NCBI GenBank assembly: GCA_027078675.1
Contig: JALWWX010000232.1
Coordinates: 1-36,071 of the forward strand
Source: Aquificales bacterium
GTDB lineage: Bacteria > Aquificota > Aquificia > Aquificales > Aquificaceae
DNA length: 36,071 nt
Direction of reading: 5' to 3'
Part shown: piece by piece, positions 1-7,989 of the stretch
Layout of the letters: each line of letters opens with the position of its first letter
Position numbering within the stretch: position 1 is the stretch's first letter
Position numbers and translations under genes: made by a program
Notes under the pieces: model-generated
What the model saw: the letters and a program-made list of their open reading frames with translations, nothing else
Told to the model about the DNA's origin: nothing
Database searches by the model: none

Positions 1-127
1 TGGGGATAATGTGGAGTTGGAGGTGGAGTTGATACAGCCTGTGGCGTTGGAGGAGGGATTGAGGTTTGCTATAAGGGAGGGAGGAAGGACGGTAGGTGCT
101 GGAGTAATCACTAAAATCTTAGAGTAG
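1..127 (+). CDS. tuf: Elongation factor Tu, C-terminal end (partial)
   Basis: Only the last 41 codons are present, in the frame that starts at base 2, ending with TAG at 125-127. The translation contains [20 protein letters not shown] and ends [17 protein letters not shown], the typical end of EF-Tu domain 3. EF-Tu is the GTPase that brings aminoacyl-tRNA to the ribosome. The fragment is not in the ORF track because its start lies outside the window. It sits 15 bases before rpsJ, the usual tuf-S10 arrangement, so it probably shares a transcript with the ribosomal genes downstream. Confidence 0.95.
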   Translation, partial: GDNVELEVELIQPVALEEGLRFAIREGGRTVGAGVITKILE

Positions 128-142
128 AGTAGGGAGATGATG

Positions 143-457
143 ATGGAGCAAGACAGGATTCGCATAAAATTGAAATCGTATGACCACAGGCTCCTTGATC
201 AGTCAATAAAGCAGATTATTGAAACTGTCAAGAGGACTGGAGGTATGGTAAAAGGTCCTATTCCTCTCCCTACAAGAAGAAGAAGATGGGCAGTATTGAG
301 ATCGCCTCATAAATTTGATCAATCAAGAGAGCATTTTGAAATCAGGGAGCACAGTAGAATACTTGATATTACAAGGATCACACCTCAAACCATAGAATCT
401 CTTATGGAAATAAATCTTCCCGCTGGTGTTGATGTAGAAGTAAAGATGAGGGGTTAA
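143..457 (+). CDS. rpsJ: 30S ribosomal protein S10
   Basis: S10 is a small-subunit protein of the 30S head. The sequence shows [17 protein letters not shown] near the start, then GPIPLPTR and [17 protein letters not shown], all hallmark S10 segments; the 104-residue length is normal. Three ATG codons follow one another in frame (137, 140, 143). I chose 143 because the Shine-Dalgarno GGGAG at 132-136 touches the first ATG but lies six bases before the third, and S10 proteins normally begin close to the MEQ position. It is the first gene of the S10 cluster, directly after tuf and four bases before rplC. Confidence 0.95.
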   Translation: MEQDRIRIKLKSYDHRLLDQSIKQIIETVKRTGGMVKGPIPLPTRRRRWAVLRSPHKFDQSREHFEIREHSRILDITRITPQTIESLMEINLPAGVDVEVKMRG

Positions 458-461
458 TAGT

Positions 462-1172
462 ATGCCTATAGGAATGATAGGTAGAAAACTTGGTATGACG
501 CAAGTGTTTTTGAAAGATGGTACAGCTTTGCCCGTCACAGCTTTAGAGATACCTGTAAACTATGTCGTACAAATTAAAACAGTGGAAAAAGATGGGTATT
601 CCGCTATACAGGTGGGAGCATTTGAGGAAAAGGAAAAGAATACTCCAAAGCCAATGCTTATAAAATTTCAAAAGGTAGGGTTAAAACCATTAAAGGTGCT
701 TAAAGAATTTAAAGTAGATGATGTTTCTTCCTTCAAGGAAGGTCAACAGCTGATAATCACAGATGTTTTTAATACGGGCGACTTGGTTGATGTTGTTGGT
801 ACATCAAAAGGTAGAGGATTTGCAGGTGCTATGAAAAGGTGGGACTTTGCAGGATTCCCCCGTTCACACGGTCATAGGTATCACAGGGCGGTAGGTGCTA
901 TAGGTAACAGAACTGATCCTGGAAGGGTATGGAAAGGCAAGAAAATGCCTGGTCATTATGGAAATGAAACCGTTAGGGTACAAGGATTACTAATTGTGGA
1001 TATCATTCCTGAAAAAAACGTTATTCTTGTAAAAGGCAGTGTTCCTGGACCTTCAAAGGGTATAGTATATGTTGAAAAGAGTAAAATAAGCAATCGTAAA
1101 AGTCAAAGGTTAAAACTGCAGAAATTGAAGCATATTAATGAGAACCTTGTTAAGGCGGGAGAAGAGGTATGA
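462..1172 (+). CDS. rplC: 50S ribosomal protein L3
   Basis: L3 is an early-assembling large-subunit protein whose extension reaches the peptidyl-transferase centre. The protein opens with GMIGRKLGMTQVF and contains GTSKGRGFAGAMKRW, then GHYGNETVRVQGLLIVDI, which are diagnostic L3 motifs. Its 236 residues slightly exceed the usual 205-215, owing to a longer basic C-terminal tail (KSQRLKLQKLKHIN). The stop overlaps the start of rplD by four bases (ATGA), which suggests translational coupling inside the S10 operon. Confidence 0.96.
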   Translation: MPIGMIGRKLGMTQVFLKDGTALPVTALEIPVNYVVQIKTVEKDGYSAIQVGAFEEKEKNTPKPMLIKFQKVGLKPLKVLKEFKVDDVSSFKEGQQLIITDVFNTGDLVDVVGTSKGRGFAGAMKRWDFAGFPRSHGHRYHRAVGAIGNRTDPGRVWKGKKMPGHYGNETVRVQGLLIVDIIPEKNVILVKGSVPGPSKGIVYVEKSKISNRKSQRLKLQKLKHINENLVKAGEEV

Positions 1173-1768
1173 AAATAGGTGATGTTGAGTTAAAAGACGA
1201 AGTCTTTAATGTTGAAGTTAACAAGCATGTGTTGTGGGAAGTTGTTAAATGGCAACTTGCATCAAGAAGAAGCGGAACCCACAGCACAAAGACGAGGGGA
1301 GAAGTTTCATACAGCGGTAGAAAACTGTTGCCTCAAAAGGGAACAGGTCATGCGAGACACGGTGACAGGGGTGCTAACATATTTGTGGGAGGAGGAGTAG
1401 CTCATGGTCCAAAACCAAGAGATTACTGGTACCCTCTTCCCAAAAAGGTAAGGAGACTCGGCTTAAAGATGGCCCTTTCAGTAAGGGCTAAGGAAGGGAA
1501 CATATTAATAGAGGACAGGATAGATATAGGTGACGTGCCTAAAACGAAAAAGGCTGTGGAGTTTCTTAAAAGTAAGGGTATTGATGGCAATAAGGTTTTG
1601 ATAGTGTTGCCTCAAAAGGATGAGATAATTATGAAGTCCTTTAGAAATCTTAAAAATGTTAAGGTATTACCAGTTGAGGGCCTTAATGTCTATGACATAC
1701 TGTGGAGCGATAAGCTTCTGCTGTTGAAAGAAAGTATAAATAAAATTTATGAGAGGTTAGGGGTATGA
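1169..1768 (+). CDS. rplD: 50S ribosomal protein L4
   Basis: L4 lines the nascent-peptide exit tunnel and in some bacteria also regulates its own operon. The segment [20 protein letters not shown] followed by [27 protein letters not shown] is the extended loop that reaches the tunnel. Length (199 residues) is normal. It overlaps rplC upstream and rplW downstream by four bases each, so translation is probably coupled. I saw no S10-leader structure for L4 autoregulation, but the region before tuf is outside the window. Confidence 0.95.
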   Translation: MKIGDVELKDEVFNVEVNKHVLWEVVKWQLASRRSGTHSTKTRGEVSYSGRKLLPQKGTGHARHGDRGANIFVGGGVAHGPKPRDYWYPLPKKVRRLGLKMALSVRAKEGNILIEDRIDIGDVPKTKKAVEFLKSKGIDGNKVLIVLPQKDEIIMKSFRNLKNVKVLPVEGLNVYDILWSDKLLLLKESINKIYERLGV

Positions 1769-2067
1769 GTAGGAGGAAACCTTATGAAATTATTATAAGG
1801 CCAATAATAACAGAGAAAAGTAACAGATTGATGGATGAATATAATAAATATACTTTTGAGGTTGCCCTTGACGCAAGCAAACACGAGATAAAGTGGGCTG
1901 TTGAGGAGCTTTTTAAAGTAAAGGTAAAGAAGGTTAACACTATGATAGTCAAGCCGAAGAAGAAGAGGATATTTGGAAGATTCAGAAGGTACGGGACTAC
2001 GAGGAAGTATAAGAAGGCTATAGTGACTCTTGCACCTGATAATAAGATAGATCTTGTTAACTTTTAA
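1765..2067 (+). CDS. rplW: 50S ribosomal protein L23
   Basis: L23 sits at the tunnel exit and is the docking site for trigger factor and the signal recognition particle. The sequence has [20 protein letters not shown], then [20 protein letters not shown], with the [16 protein letters not shown] loop typical of L23. It is 100 residues, the usual length. The start overlaps the rplD stop by four bases, and a 12-base gap separates its stop from rplB, with GGAGCAG in the gap as the likely ribosome binding site for rplB. Confidence 0.95.
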   Translation: MSRRKPYEIIIRPIITEKSNRLMDEYNKYTFEVALDASKHEIKWAVEELFKVKVKKVNTMIVKPKKKRIFGRFRRYGTTRKYKKAIVTLAPDNKIDLVNF

Positions 2068-2079
2068 GGAGCAGTTGAG

Positions 2080-2943
2080 ATGGGTGTAAGAAAGCTTAAA
2101 CCTGTAACAAATGGACAAAGGCATGCGGTTCTTTATGATTTTGCGGAGCTTACAAAGGATGAACCGGAAAAGTCTCTTCTTGTTCATTGGGTAAGGGCTA
2201 AGGGAAGATCAAGACAACAAGGTAAAATAACCGCAAGACACAGAGGAGGTGGCCATAAGAAAAGATACAGGCTTATAGATTTTAAAAGGGATAAGAGCCT
2301 TGTACCCGCTAAGGTTGTATCCATAGAGTATGATCCGTTTAGATCTGCCAGGATTGCCCTTTTACATTATGTTGATGGTGAAAAAAGATACATAATATGG
2401 CCTGAGGGTTTGAAGGTGGGCGATACGGTAGTTTCCATAAGCTATGAGGATGCGGAAGCTGGAAAGGAGCTTCCAGAGATAAAACCTGGTAATGCTTTGC
2501 CTCTCAAATATATACCGGAGGGTACATTTATACATAATATAGAACTTGTACCTGGCAGAGGCGGTAAAATAGTAAGGGCTGCAGGTACTTCAGCCCAAAT
2601 ACTCGGAAAATCAGATAAATATGCGCAGGTAAGACTGCCTTCTGGCGAAGTGAGGCTGATAAATTTGAAATGCATGGCGACCGTCGGCGCGGTTGGTCTT
2701 GCGGAACATGAGCTAATAAAGTACGGAAAGGCTGGAAGGTACAGATGGCTCGGATGGAGACCTTCGGTAAGGGGTACCGCTATGAATCCCGTTGATCATC
2801 CCCATGGAGGCGGTGAAGGTAAAACCAAGGGTAAGCATCCTGAATCACCGTGGGGTTGGAAAACTAAGGGATATAAAACCAAGAGGGGTAAGAGAGCTAA
2901 GAATAAATTTGTTCTTGTTACACGGAAAGGAGGAAAGGTCTAA
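2080..2943 (+). CDS. rplB: 50S ribosomal protein L2
   Basis: L2 supports subunit joining and the peptidyl-transferase centre. Visible hallmarks are [20 protein letters not shown] in the N-terminal part and [20 protein letters not shown] near the C-terminus, the latter carrying the conserved histidine near the catalytic centre. At 287 residues it is slightly longer than the usual 273-280. From memory, the N-terminal [20 protein letters not shown] strongly resembles L2 of Aquifex and is a main clue to the lineage. The stop TAA overlaps the rpsS start by one base (TAATG). Confidence 0.97.
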   Translation: MGVRKLKPVTNGQRHAVLYDFAELTKDEPEKSLLVHWVRAKGRSRQQGKITARHRGGGHKKRYRLIDFKRDKSLVPAKVVSIEYDPFRSARIALLHYVDGEKRYIIWPEGLKVGDTVVSISYEDAEAGKELPEIKPGNALPLKYIPEGTFIHNIELVPGRGGKIVRAAGTSAQILGKSDKYAQVRLPSGEVRLINLKCMATVGAVGLAEHELIKYGKAGRYRWLGWRPSVRGTAMNPVDHPHGGGEGKTKGKHPESPWGWKTKGYKTKRGKRAKNKFVLVTRKGGKV

Positions 2944-3404
2944 TGGGATTCAGAGGTGCTTGGAATAAAAGAAACAAGCTTATAGAGGATCTTGATAAAT
3001 TTTACAGGCTTTATAAAAAGACTCAAAGAATATACAAAAAGGTAAGGTATGCCCAGAAAAGGAAAGATCCGGAGATGCTTGAGAGGGCTATAAAGAAATA
3101 CAACGAGGTGTGGGAGGAGTACAGAAAGCTTGTTGACAAAAAGGCTTGGGTTCATCCCAAGTTGTGGAAGAAAATAAGGGAGATGAACGAACAGGGCGAA
3201 AGGAAGGTTATTAAAACATACAGCAGATCAACAACTATTATACCCGAGTTTGTTGGACACACCATAGCTGTACACAACGGTAAAACCTTTATTCCCGTTT
3301 ATATTACTCAGGACATGGTAGGGCATAAGCTTGGTGAGTTTGCGCCCACCAGAACCTTCAGAGGACATCCTGAAAAGACTGCGAAGGCGGTTAAGAAGAA
3401 ATGA
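2943..3404 (+). CDS. rpsS: 30S ribosomal protein S19 with long N-terminal extension
   Basis: S19 is a 30S head protein next to S13. The C-terminal 85 residues are standard S19: [20 protein letters not shown], then [20 protein letters not shown] and [14 protein letters not shown]. The total of 153 residues is far above the usual 90-95. About 60 extra, strongly charged and probably helical residues precede or interrupt the normal start (for example [19 protein letters not shown]). The frame is continuous and the start abuts rplB, so this is not a frameshift. I believe Aquifex S19 is also long, which would make it a lineage trait, but I could not check. It overlaps rpsC's neighbour rplV only if the upstream ATG at 3401 is used. 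Confidence 0.95.
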   Translation: MGFRGAWNKRNKLIEDLDKFYRLYKKTQRIYKKVRYAQKRKDPEMLERAIKKYNEVWEEYRKLVDKKAWVHPKLWKKIREMNEQGERKVIKTYSRSTTIIPEFVGHTIAVHNGKTFIPVYITQDMVGHKLGEFAPTRTFRGHPEKTAKAVKKK

Positions 3405-3415
3405 GGGGTGATGAG

Positions 3416-3757
3416 ATGGAGGCAAAGGCTATATTGAGATATGCAAGAATATCTCCTTTGAAAGCAAGGCAGGTTTTGAGGCAGATACAAGGAAAGGAGG
3501 CTGGAGAAGCTCTCTATTTACTCAAGGTTTTACCTAAGAAAGCTGCAAGAATAATAGAAAAGGTTTTAAGAAGCGCAATAGCAAATGCGGAGCAGAAGGG
3601 TATGGATCTTGATAATCTTTATATTAAAAAAGCGGTAGCTGATAACGGTCCCATTTACAAAAAATGGATGCCAAGGGCGTACGGCAGGGCTACAATGCTG
3701 AGAAAAAGAACATCTCATATTACAATAATACTTGAGGAAAGGAAAAAGGAGGAGTAG
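3416..3757 (+). CDS. rplV: 50S ribosomal protein L22
   Basis: L22 forms part of the exit tunnel wall. Motifs seen are ARISPLKARQVLRQIQGKEA near the start, then VLRSAIANAEQKG and MPRAYGRATMLRKRTSHITI in the C-terminal hairpin. I chose ATG 3416 (MEAKAIL) rather than 3401, because GAGGGGTG at 3403-3410 sits five bases before 3416, and L22 proteins usually start a few residues before the RxSPxKxR motif. The resulting 113 residues match the family. The gene is followed without a gap by rpsC. Confidence 0.94.
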   Translation: MEAKAILRYARISPLKARQVLRQIQGKEAGEALYLLKVLPKKAARIIEKVLRSAIANAEQKGMDLDNLYIKKAVADNGPIYKKWMPRAYGRATMLRKRTSHITIILEERKKEE

Positions 3758-4453
3758 ATGGGACAGAAGACTCATCCTATAGGCTTCAGGTTGGGTATAG
3801 TTCACGATTGGCAGTCTAAATGGTATGCCTCAAAGAGGGATTATGCCAATTTTTTAAGGGAGGATCTTGAGATAAAAAAATACATAAAGAATAGGTACAG
3901 GGTTGCAGGAGTTTCAAAGGTTATTATAGAAAGAATAGCTTCAAAGGTAAAGGTAAGGATATATTCCGCAAGACCAGGTATTATCATAGGTAGAAAGGGT
4001 GCGGAAGTTGAACAGCTAAAAAAGAAGCTTGAAGAAATAACTCAAGGAAAAGAGATAACCATAGCAGTTGATGAGATAAGGATACCCGAGCTTGATGCTC
4101 AACTTGTTGCTGAAGACATAGCTATGCAGATAGAAAGGAGGGTATCTCACAGAAGAGTTATGAAGAGGGCTATAGACAATGCAATAAAAGCTGGAGCAAA
4201 GGGAGTTAAGATTCAGGTGAAAGGGAGATTGGGGGGTGCGGATCTTGCGAGGGCGGAATGGTTTTTGGTGGGAAGGATGCCCCTGCAAACATTAAGGGCT
4301 AACATAGACTATGGTTATGCGAGGGCTTCTACGAAATACAGTATAATAGGAGTTAAAGTTTGGATATACAAGGGTGATGTACTGAAGGGTGGTAAAGAAG
4401 AAATACTTCAGAAGATTGAAGAGGATCTTATGAAGGTGAGCAAGGAGGTTTAA
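3758..4453 (+). CDS. rpsC: 30S ribosomal protein S3
   Basis: S3 lies at the mRNA entry channel and contributes to the ribosomal helicase activity. The start [14 protein letters not shown] is invariant in bacteria. The KH domain is visible as [20 protein letters not shown], and the C-terminal domain contains [20 protein letters not shown] and RADIDYG-type sequence ([11 protein letters not shown]). Length (231 residues) is typical. The start follows the rplV stop immediately, with GGAGGAG upstream as Shine-Dalgarno, and rplP begins two bases after its stop. Confidence 0.96.
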   Translation: MGQKTHPIGFRLGIVHDWQSKWYASKRDYANFLREDLEIKKYIKNRYRVAGVSKVIIERIASKVKVRIYSARPGIIIGRKGAEVEQLKKKLEEITQGKEITIAVDEIRIPELDAQLVAEDIAMQIERRVSHRRVMKRAIDNAIKAGAKGVKIQVKGRLGGADLARAEWFLVGRMPLQTLRANIDYGYARASTKYSIIGVKVWIYKGDVLKGGKEEILQKIEEDLMKVSKEV

Positions 4454-4455
4454 TA

Positions 4456-4881
4456 ATGTCATTCTTGCAACCTAAGAAGATAAAATGGAGGAAACCTCAT
4501 AGACCGAAACTTAAAGGCAAGGCTACGAGAGGTAACAAGATTGCCTTCGGGGAGTATGGAATACAAGCCCTTGAGCCTCACTGGATAACGCAGAGACAAA
4601 TAGAGGCGGTAAGGGTGGCTTTGGTAAGGGCATTAAGGAAGGGTGCAAAAGTATGGATCAGGATATTTCCCGACACTCCTTATACAAAGAAGCCCAATGA
4701 GGTAAGAATGGGTGGAGGAAAAGGAGATCCAGAGGGATTTATAGCTCACGTTAAACCTGGTAGAATAATGTTTGAGTTTTCCGGTGTTAGTGATGATGTT
4801 GCCCAAGAAGCTTTCAGGCTTGCTAAGGCTAAGCTTCCGATAAGGGTTAGACTGGTTAAGGCGGGAGGTGTCACCCTATGA
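4456..4881 (+). CDS. rplP: 50S ribosomal protein L16
   Basis: L16 binds near the A site and helps position the tRNA acceptor end. Motifs include [41 protein letters not shown], and [20 protein letters not shown]. It is 141 residues, a normal length. It overlaps rpmC by four bases (ATGA). A Shine-Dalgarno-like AAGGAGGTTTAATA lies directly upstream, inside the end of rpsC. Confidence 0.96.
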   Translation: MSFLQPKKIKWRKPHRPKLKGKATRGNKIAFGEYGIQALEPHWITQRQIEAVRVALVRALRKGAKVWIRIFPDTPYTKKPNEVRMGGGKGDPEGFIAHVKPGRIMFEFSGVSDDVAQEAFRLAKAKLPIRVRLVKAGGVTL

Positions 4882-5078
4882 AGGCTGCTGAGCTTAGGAA
4901 AATGAAAAGGGAAGAGCTTATAAAGAAGGCAGAGGAACTTAAAATGGAACTGTTAAGATTGCGTTTTAGAAATAAGATAGAGAAATTAAAAAATCCTAAT
5001 ATTATAAGACAAACAAGAAGAGATATAGCCAGAATACTTACTATTCTTAGGGAAAAGGAGTTGAGAGGTGAAGAGTGA
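4878..5078 (+). CDS. rpmC: 50S ribosomal protein L29
   Basis: L29 is a small two-helix protein at the tunnel exit, next to L23. The sequence [20 protein letters not shown] followed by [20 protein letters not shown] and [19 protein letters not shown] is a textbook L29. Its 66 residues match the family. Its start overlaps rplP by four bases, and its TGA stop shares a base with the ATG of rpsQ (TGATG), so the three genes are tightly coupled. Confidence 0.95.
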   Translation: MKAAELRKMKREELIKKAEELKMELLRLRFRNKIEKLKNPNIIRQTRRDIARILTILREKELRGEE

Positions 5079-5353
5079 TGGAAAAAGAAAAGCAAGAGAA
5101 AAAGTGGCATGAAAAAAGAAAGGAATTGGTTGGGGTGGTTGTAAGCAATAAGATGGATAAGACAGTAGTTGTTAAAGTTGAAAGAAGGGTCCCCCATCCC
5201 CTGTACGGTAAACATATAAAAAGAAGTAAAAAGTACCATGCCCATGATCCCAATAACGAGTGTGAAGAGGGAGATATAGTAGTCATAAGGGAGACAAGGC
5301 CTCTTTCTAAAACTAAGAGATGGGTTGTAGTAAAAAGGCTTGGAAAGCAGTAA
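5078..5353 (+). CDS. rpsQ: 30S ribosomal protein S17
   Basis: S17 is a primary 16S rRNA-binding protein of the 30S body. The OB-fold core is visible as [20 protein letters not shown], then [19 protein letters not shown] and [20 protein letters not shown]. The track starts at a GTG (5075), but I prefer ATG 5078, which has GAGAGGTG seven bases upstream and forms a TGATG junction with rpmC; this gives 91 residues. It is the last ribosomal gene here: in most bacteria rplN, rplX and rplE follow, but here a cell-wall gene overlaps its end. Confidence 0.95.
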   Translation: MEKEKQEKKWHEKRKELVGVVVSNKMDKTVVVKVERRVPHPLYGKHIKRSKKYHAHDPNNECEEGDIVVIRETRPLSKTKRWVVVKRLGKQ

Positions 5354-5907
5354 TATTTCTTCTTTCATTTTTTTCATTTTCCTTTTCGGATACCCCTTTT
5401 TGTATTAGCTATATTGATTGTCTACCGGAGGACATAATTGAGGAGGATATATTAAACAAAAAGCATGTGGGTAAATTAAAACTAATTGAGGAAAGGATAA
5501 ATTCTATTGAGATTTCGGAGGGTATATTTGTAAACAGAAACTGCAAGATTCAAGAAGGTATAGCCTCATGGTACGGTGAGAGGTTCCACGGAAGACCTAC
5601 ATCTTCCGGGGAGCCTTTCTTACTTTACAGGTTTACTGCCGCATCAAGAAGTATACCACTTGGCACCTATGTGCTTGTGAGGAATGTGGAAAATAACAAG
5701 ATTGTTGTCGTTAAGATAAATGACAGAGGTCCTTATGTGGAAGGGAGAATACTTGATCTTTCTAAGGCTGCTGCAAGGGAACTGGGAATGGTAAAGAAGG
5801 GACTTGCAAGGGTACAGATTATTCCTCTCGGGTGCCTCACTCCAGATACAGCGGACAGATTGAACGAGAAAATTATAAGGGATATTGTAAGATCCCGTTA
5901 TAAATAG
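5320..5907 (+). CDS. RlpA-like double-psi beta-barrel protein, exported
   Basis: Active RlpA proteins are lytic transglycosylases that cut septal glycan strands lacking stem peptides; some members are inactive. A signal-like N-terminus ([19 protein letters not shown]) is followed by about 55 unassigned residues. The double-psi beta-barrel spans roughly residues 76-170: [37 protein letters not shown], and [20 protein letters not shown]. The acidic residues expected in the active site are present (Glu98, Asp135). In characterised RlpA proteins the motif reads TAAH; here it is TAAS (Ser109), so the usual catalytic-region histidine is missing. No SPOR domain follows. The ATG at 5320 lies inside rpsQ, an overlap of 34 bases; no other start in this frame keeps a signal peptide. 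Confidence 0.85.
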   Translation: MGCSKKAWKAVIFLLSFFSFSFSDTPFCISYIDCLPEDIIEEDILNKKHVGKLKLIEERINSIEISEGIFVNRNCKIQEGIASWYGERFHGRPTSSGEPFLLYRFTAASRSIPLGTYVLVRNVENNKIVVVKINDRGPYVEGRILDLSKAAARELGMVKKGLARVQIIPLGCLTPDTADRLNEKIIRDIVRSRYK

Positions 5908-5912
5908 ATTTA

Positions 5913-6929
5913 ATGTCAAGGGCTGTTCTTGAAATAAGCGGGGAGAGGATAAGGGAAAATTGCAAAAATATTTGTAAATATACGGGAAAGAAAATAATAG
6001 CGGTAGTAAAATCGGATGCCTACGGTATAGGTATAAGATATATAGCACCGCTCCTTGAACACGTGGATGAGGTTGAGTATTTTGCAGTGGCATCTCCTGA
6101 TGAAGGTGCAATTTTAAGAAGTCTCGGAGTAAGGAAAAAGATACTTGTGCTCGGAGGGGTCCTAAGGGAAGAGATTGACACACTTTTAGAAAATCGTCTC
6201 ATTCCGGTTGTATCAGATATGAATCATTACAGGCTTGTAAAGGATCTTAAAATACCTTTCCATGTTAAATTTGATACGGGTATGGGAAGGCTGGGTTTTA
6301 CCGATCCCGTAAAATTGGAAGGTAGGGTTGAGGGTATAATGAGCCACTTTTCCTCTCCAGCGGATAAGGATTTTAGTATGGCTCAAATTGAAGCCTTCAG
6401 GAGAATTGTGGAAAAGTATAAGGACATAAGTGTTATACATATGGAGAGCTCCGCAGGGCTTATTTATAATCTTGACTTTACCACCCATGTTAGAATAGGT
6501 TTGGCTATATACGGTGAAAAGCCGATAAGAGATTATCCGGTTAGCATAAAACCGTCCCTTACCCTGAAGGCAAGGGTTATTTCCGTAAAAGAACTTCCGG
6601 GGGGTTATCCAATTTCCTACGGTAGAACCTACATAACACGCGGTCGCACTAAGATAGGAATTGTAGCCTTTGGATACGCGGACGGATTGATGAAAAGCTT
6701 GTCAAACAAGTTGAAGCTTATGGTTGGATCTCAAAATGTTCCGGTAATAGGCAATATAACAATGGATATGACCATAGTTGATATAACGGGTACGGATGTT
6801 AGAGAGGGGGATTGGATTTATATAGTTAATGAACATCAAACCTTTTCCCATATCTCAAAGCTTGCTGGGACAATTCCTTATGAAATTATGTGTAATCTCT
6901 CTTCACGGGTTGAAAGAAAAATCGTATAG
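5913..6929 (+). CDS. alr: Alanine racemase
   Basis: This PLP enzyme interconverts L- and D-alanine for peptidoglycan. The PLP-binding lysine is Lys33 in IAVVKSDAYGIGI (usual form VVKANAYGHG). The first-barrel motifs FDTGMGRLGF and HMESSAG are present. The second domain contains ISYGRTYI, GIVAFGYADGL and GNITMDMTIVDIT. At 338 residues it is a little short but complete. It begins five bases after the RlpA-like gene. No Shine-Dalgarno is seen; TATAAA at 5899-5904 lies eight bases before the ATG, so a leaderless start is possible. The 3' end overlaps the convergent pabB gene by 27 bases. Confidence 0.93.
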   Translation: MSRAVLEISGERIRENCKNICKYTGKKIIAVVKSDAYGIGIRYIAPLLEHVDEVEYFAVASPDEGAILRSLGVRKKILVLGGVLREEIDTLLENRLIPVVSDMNHYRLVKDLKIPFHVKFDTGMGRLGFTDPVKLEGRVEGIMSHFSSPADKDFSMAQIEAFRRIVEKYKDISVIHMESSAGLIYNLDFTTHVRIGLAIYGEKPIRDYPVSIKPSLTLKARVISVKELPGGYPISYGRTYITRGRTKIGIVAFGYADGLMKSLSNKLKLMVGSQNVPVIGNITMDMTIVDITGTDVREGDWIYIVNEHQTFSHISKLAGTIPYEIMCNLSSRVERKIV

Positions 6930-7952
6930 GGCTTTTGTTTTTAGTAAAAGTTCTTTGAACTCGGATTCTGGATCAGAATCCCATACTATACCGCAACCCG
7001 CATAGTAGTGAAATACTTTTTCTTTTCCAACTCCTGTTCTTATTAAAACACTCAAAGTAAAGTTACCGTTGGGATAAAGAATACCTCCGCATCCGCAGTA
7101 ATAACCGCGAGGATGATCCTCAAATTTATCTATAAGCTCAACCGCTTTTTTCTTGGGCGCACCAGTTACGGATGCGGGAGGAAAGGTGTTTTTAATTATT
7201 TCATTAAAATCTTTTTCCGTGTAAGCTTCAACTGTTGAGAACATCTGATACAATGTACGATACCTTTTTATCTTAAAAAGTTCAGTTACCTTTACACTTC
7301 CAGGTATGGCAATTCTTCCCAAGTCGTTGCGTACCATATCAGTTATCATGAGGTTTTCCGCCTTGTCCTTTAAACTCTTTTGTAAGAAGTATCTGCTGTT
7401 TGCTGTTCCTTTAATAGGGGAGGATCTTATATGTTTTCCTATTTTTTCAATAAACAATTCCATTGAACCAGAAACTATAAAAAATTCTCCCAGATCAAGA
7501 AAAAAACCAAAGGGAACGGGTTGCCTTTTAAAAAGAAGGGAAAATATTCCTTCTTCTTCACCATGGAAGCTAAAATCTATCCTCGTTGTAAGATTAATCT
7601 GATATATAGTTCCTTTTTCTATCTCTTTCTTTATTTTCTCAACCTTTTTTATGTAATCTTCTTTACTGTCCATTATAGAGGCGAATTCAATAGTTGTATT
7701 GCTATCAGATAATTCATAAGGTTTTATATCTTCTATCTCAACCGTTATAATTGAGGGATATATTTCCTTTTTAACGGGTACATGTAGTGTATTGCGTGTT
7801 TCTTGGTACGAAATTATAAGAAAAACAGGTTTTTTATCCGCTTTTATACCTTCAATGTCCTGGAGGAATGTTATTTTACCTGTACTGCATATAAATATAC
7901 CCTTTTTGTTGAACCATCCTCCTGATAGGAGTAGCTTTGAGGGTTTTTTCAT
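6903..7952 (-). CDS. pabB: Aminodeoxychorismate synthase component I (PabB)
   Basis: PabB aminates chorismate to 4-amino-4-deoxychorismate, the first committed step to p-aminobenzoate and folate. The chorismate-binding domain is clear: GTIYQINLT (residues 114-122), SPIKGT with the family's active-site lysine (Lys181), MVRNDLGRIAIPGSV, then FPPASVTGAPKKKAVELI and YAGCGIVWDSDPESEF. PIKGT instead of PITGT separates PabB from anthranilate synthase TrpE. The N-terminal part is shorter than in E. coli PabB (349 versus about 450 residues). No PabA or PabC is adjacent. The 5' end lies 21 bases from the divergent glycosyltransferase, with an apparently leaderless promoter; its 3' end overlaps alr. Confidence 0.88.
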   Translation of the reverse strand: MKKPSKLLLSGGWFNKKGIFICSTGKITFLQDIEGIKADKKPVFLIISYQETRNTLHVPVKKEIYPSIITVEIEDIKPYELSDSNTTIEFASIMDSKEDYIKKVEKIKKEIEKGTIYQINLTTRIDFSFHGEEEGIFSLLFKRQPVPFGFFLDLGEFFIVSGSMELFIEKIGKHIRSSPIKGTANSRYFLQKSLKDKAENLMITDMVRNDLGRIAIPGSVKVTELFKIKRYRTLYQMFSTVEAYTEKDFNEIIKNTFPPASVTGAPKKKAVELIDKFEDHPRGYYCGCGGILYPNGNFTLSVLIRTGVGKEKVFHYYAGCGIVWDSDPESEFKELLLKTKALYDFSFNP

Positions 7953-7965
7953 AAAAAGTTATAAT
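7937..7965 (+). promoter_or_regulatory. Candidate sigma-70 promoter, leaderless, for the glycosyltransferase
   Basis: TTGAGG (7937-7942) and a perfect TATAAT (7960-7965) are separated by exactly 17 bases. Only eight bases lie between the -10 box and the ATG at 7974, so transcription would start at or next to the start codon. No Shine-Dalgarno is present, which agrees with a leaderless mRNA. The -35 box lies inside the pabB coding region. Confidence 0.55.
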
Positions 7966-7989
7966 AGAACAACATGTTATCCGTTTCTA
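7961..7989 (-). promoter_or_regulatory. Candidate leaderless promoter for pabB
   Basis: On the minus strand TATTAT (7966-7961) lies eight bases before the pabB ATG, mirroring the plus-strand promoter and sharing five bases with its -10 box. A weaker -35 match, TAGAAA (7989-7984), sits 17 bases upstream. There is no Shine-Dalgarno. Less certain than the plus-strand promoter because of the poor -35 box. Confidence 0.4.

Noticed and set aside
1747-2187. 146-residue minus-strand ORF across rplW and rplB
   Set aside because: It lies fully opposite two certain ribosomal genes, has low-complexity Leu/Ile/Ser content and no recognisable motif; it is a shadow ORF.
2943-3140. Frameshift or fused foreign ORF at the start of rpsS
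   Set aside because: The frame is open throughout, starts with a TAATG junction to rplB, and uses codons like its neighbours; a genuine extension is simpler.
4871-5377. 168-residue minus-strand ORF opposite rpmC, rpsQ and the RlpA-like start
   Set aside because: Its Phe/Leu/Ser-rich sequence is the reverse of Lys/Glu-rich ribosomal coding, and it has no start signal.
5644-6183. 179-residue minus-strand ORF opposite the RlpA-like gene and alr
   Set aside because: Both plus-strand genes have clear family motifs there; the antisense ORF has none.
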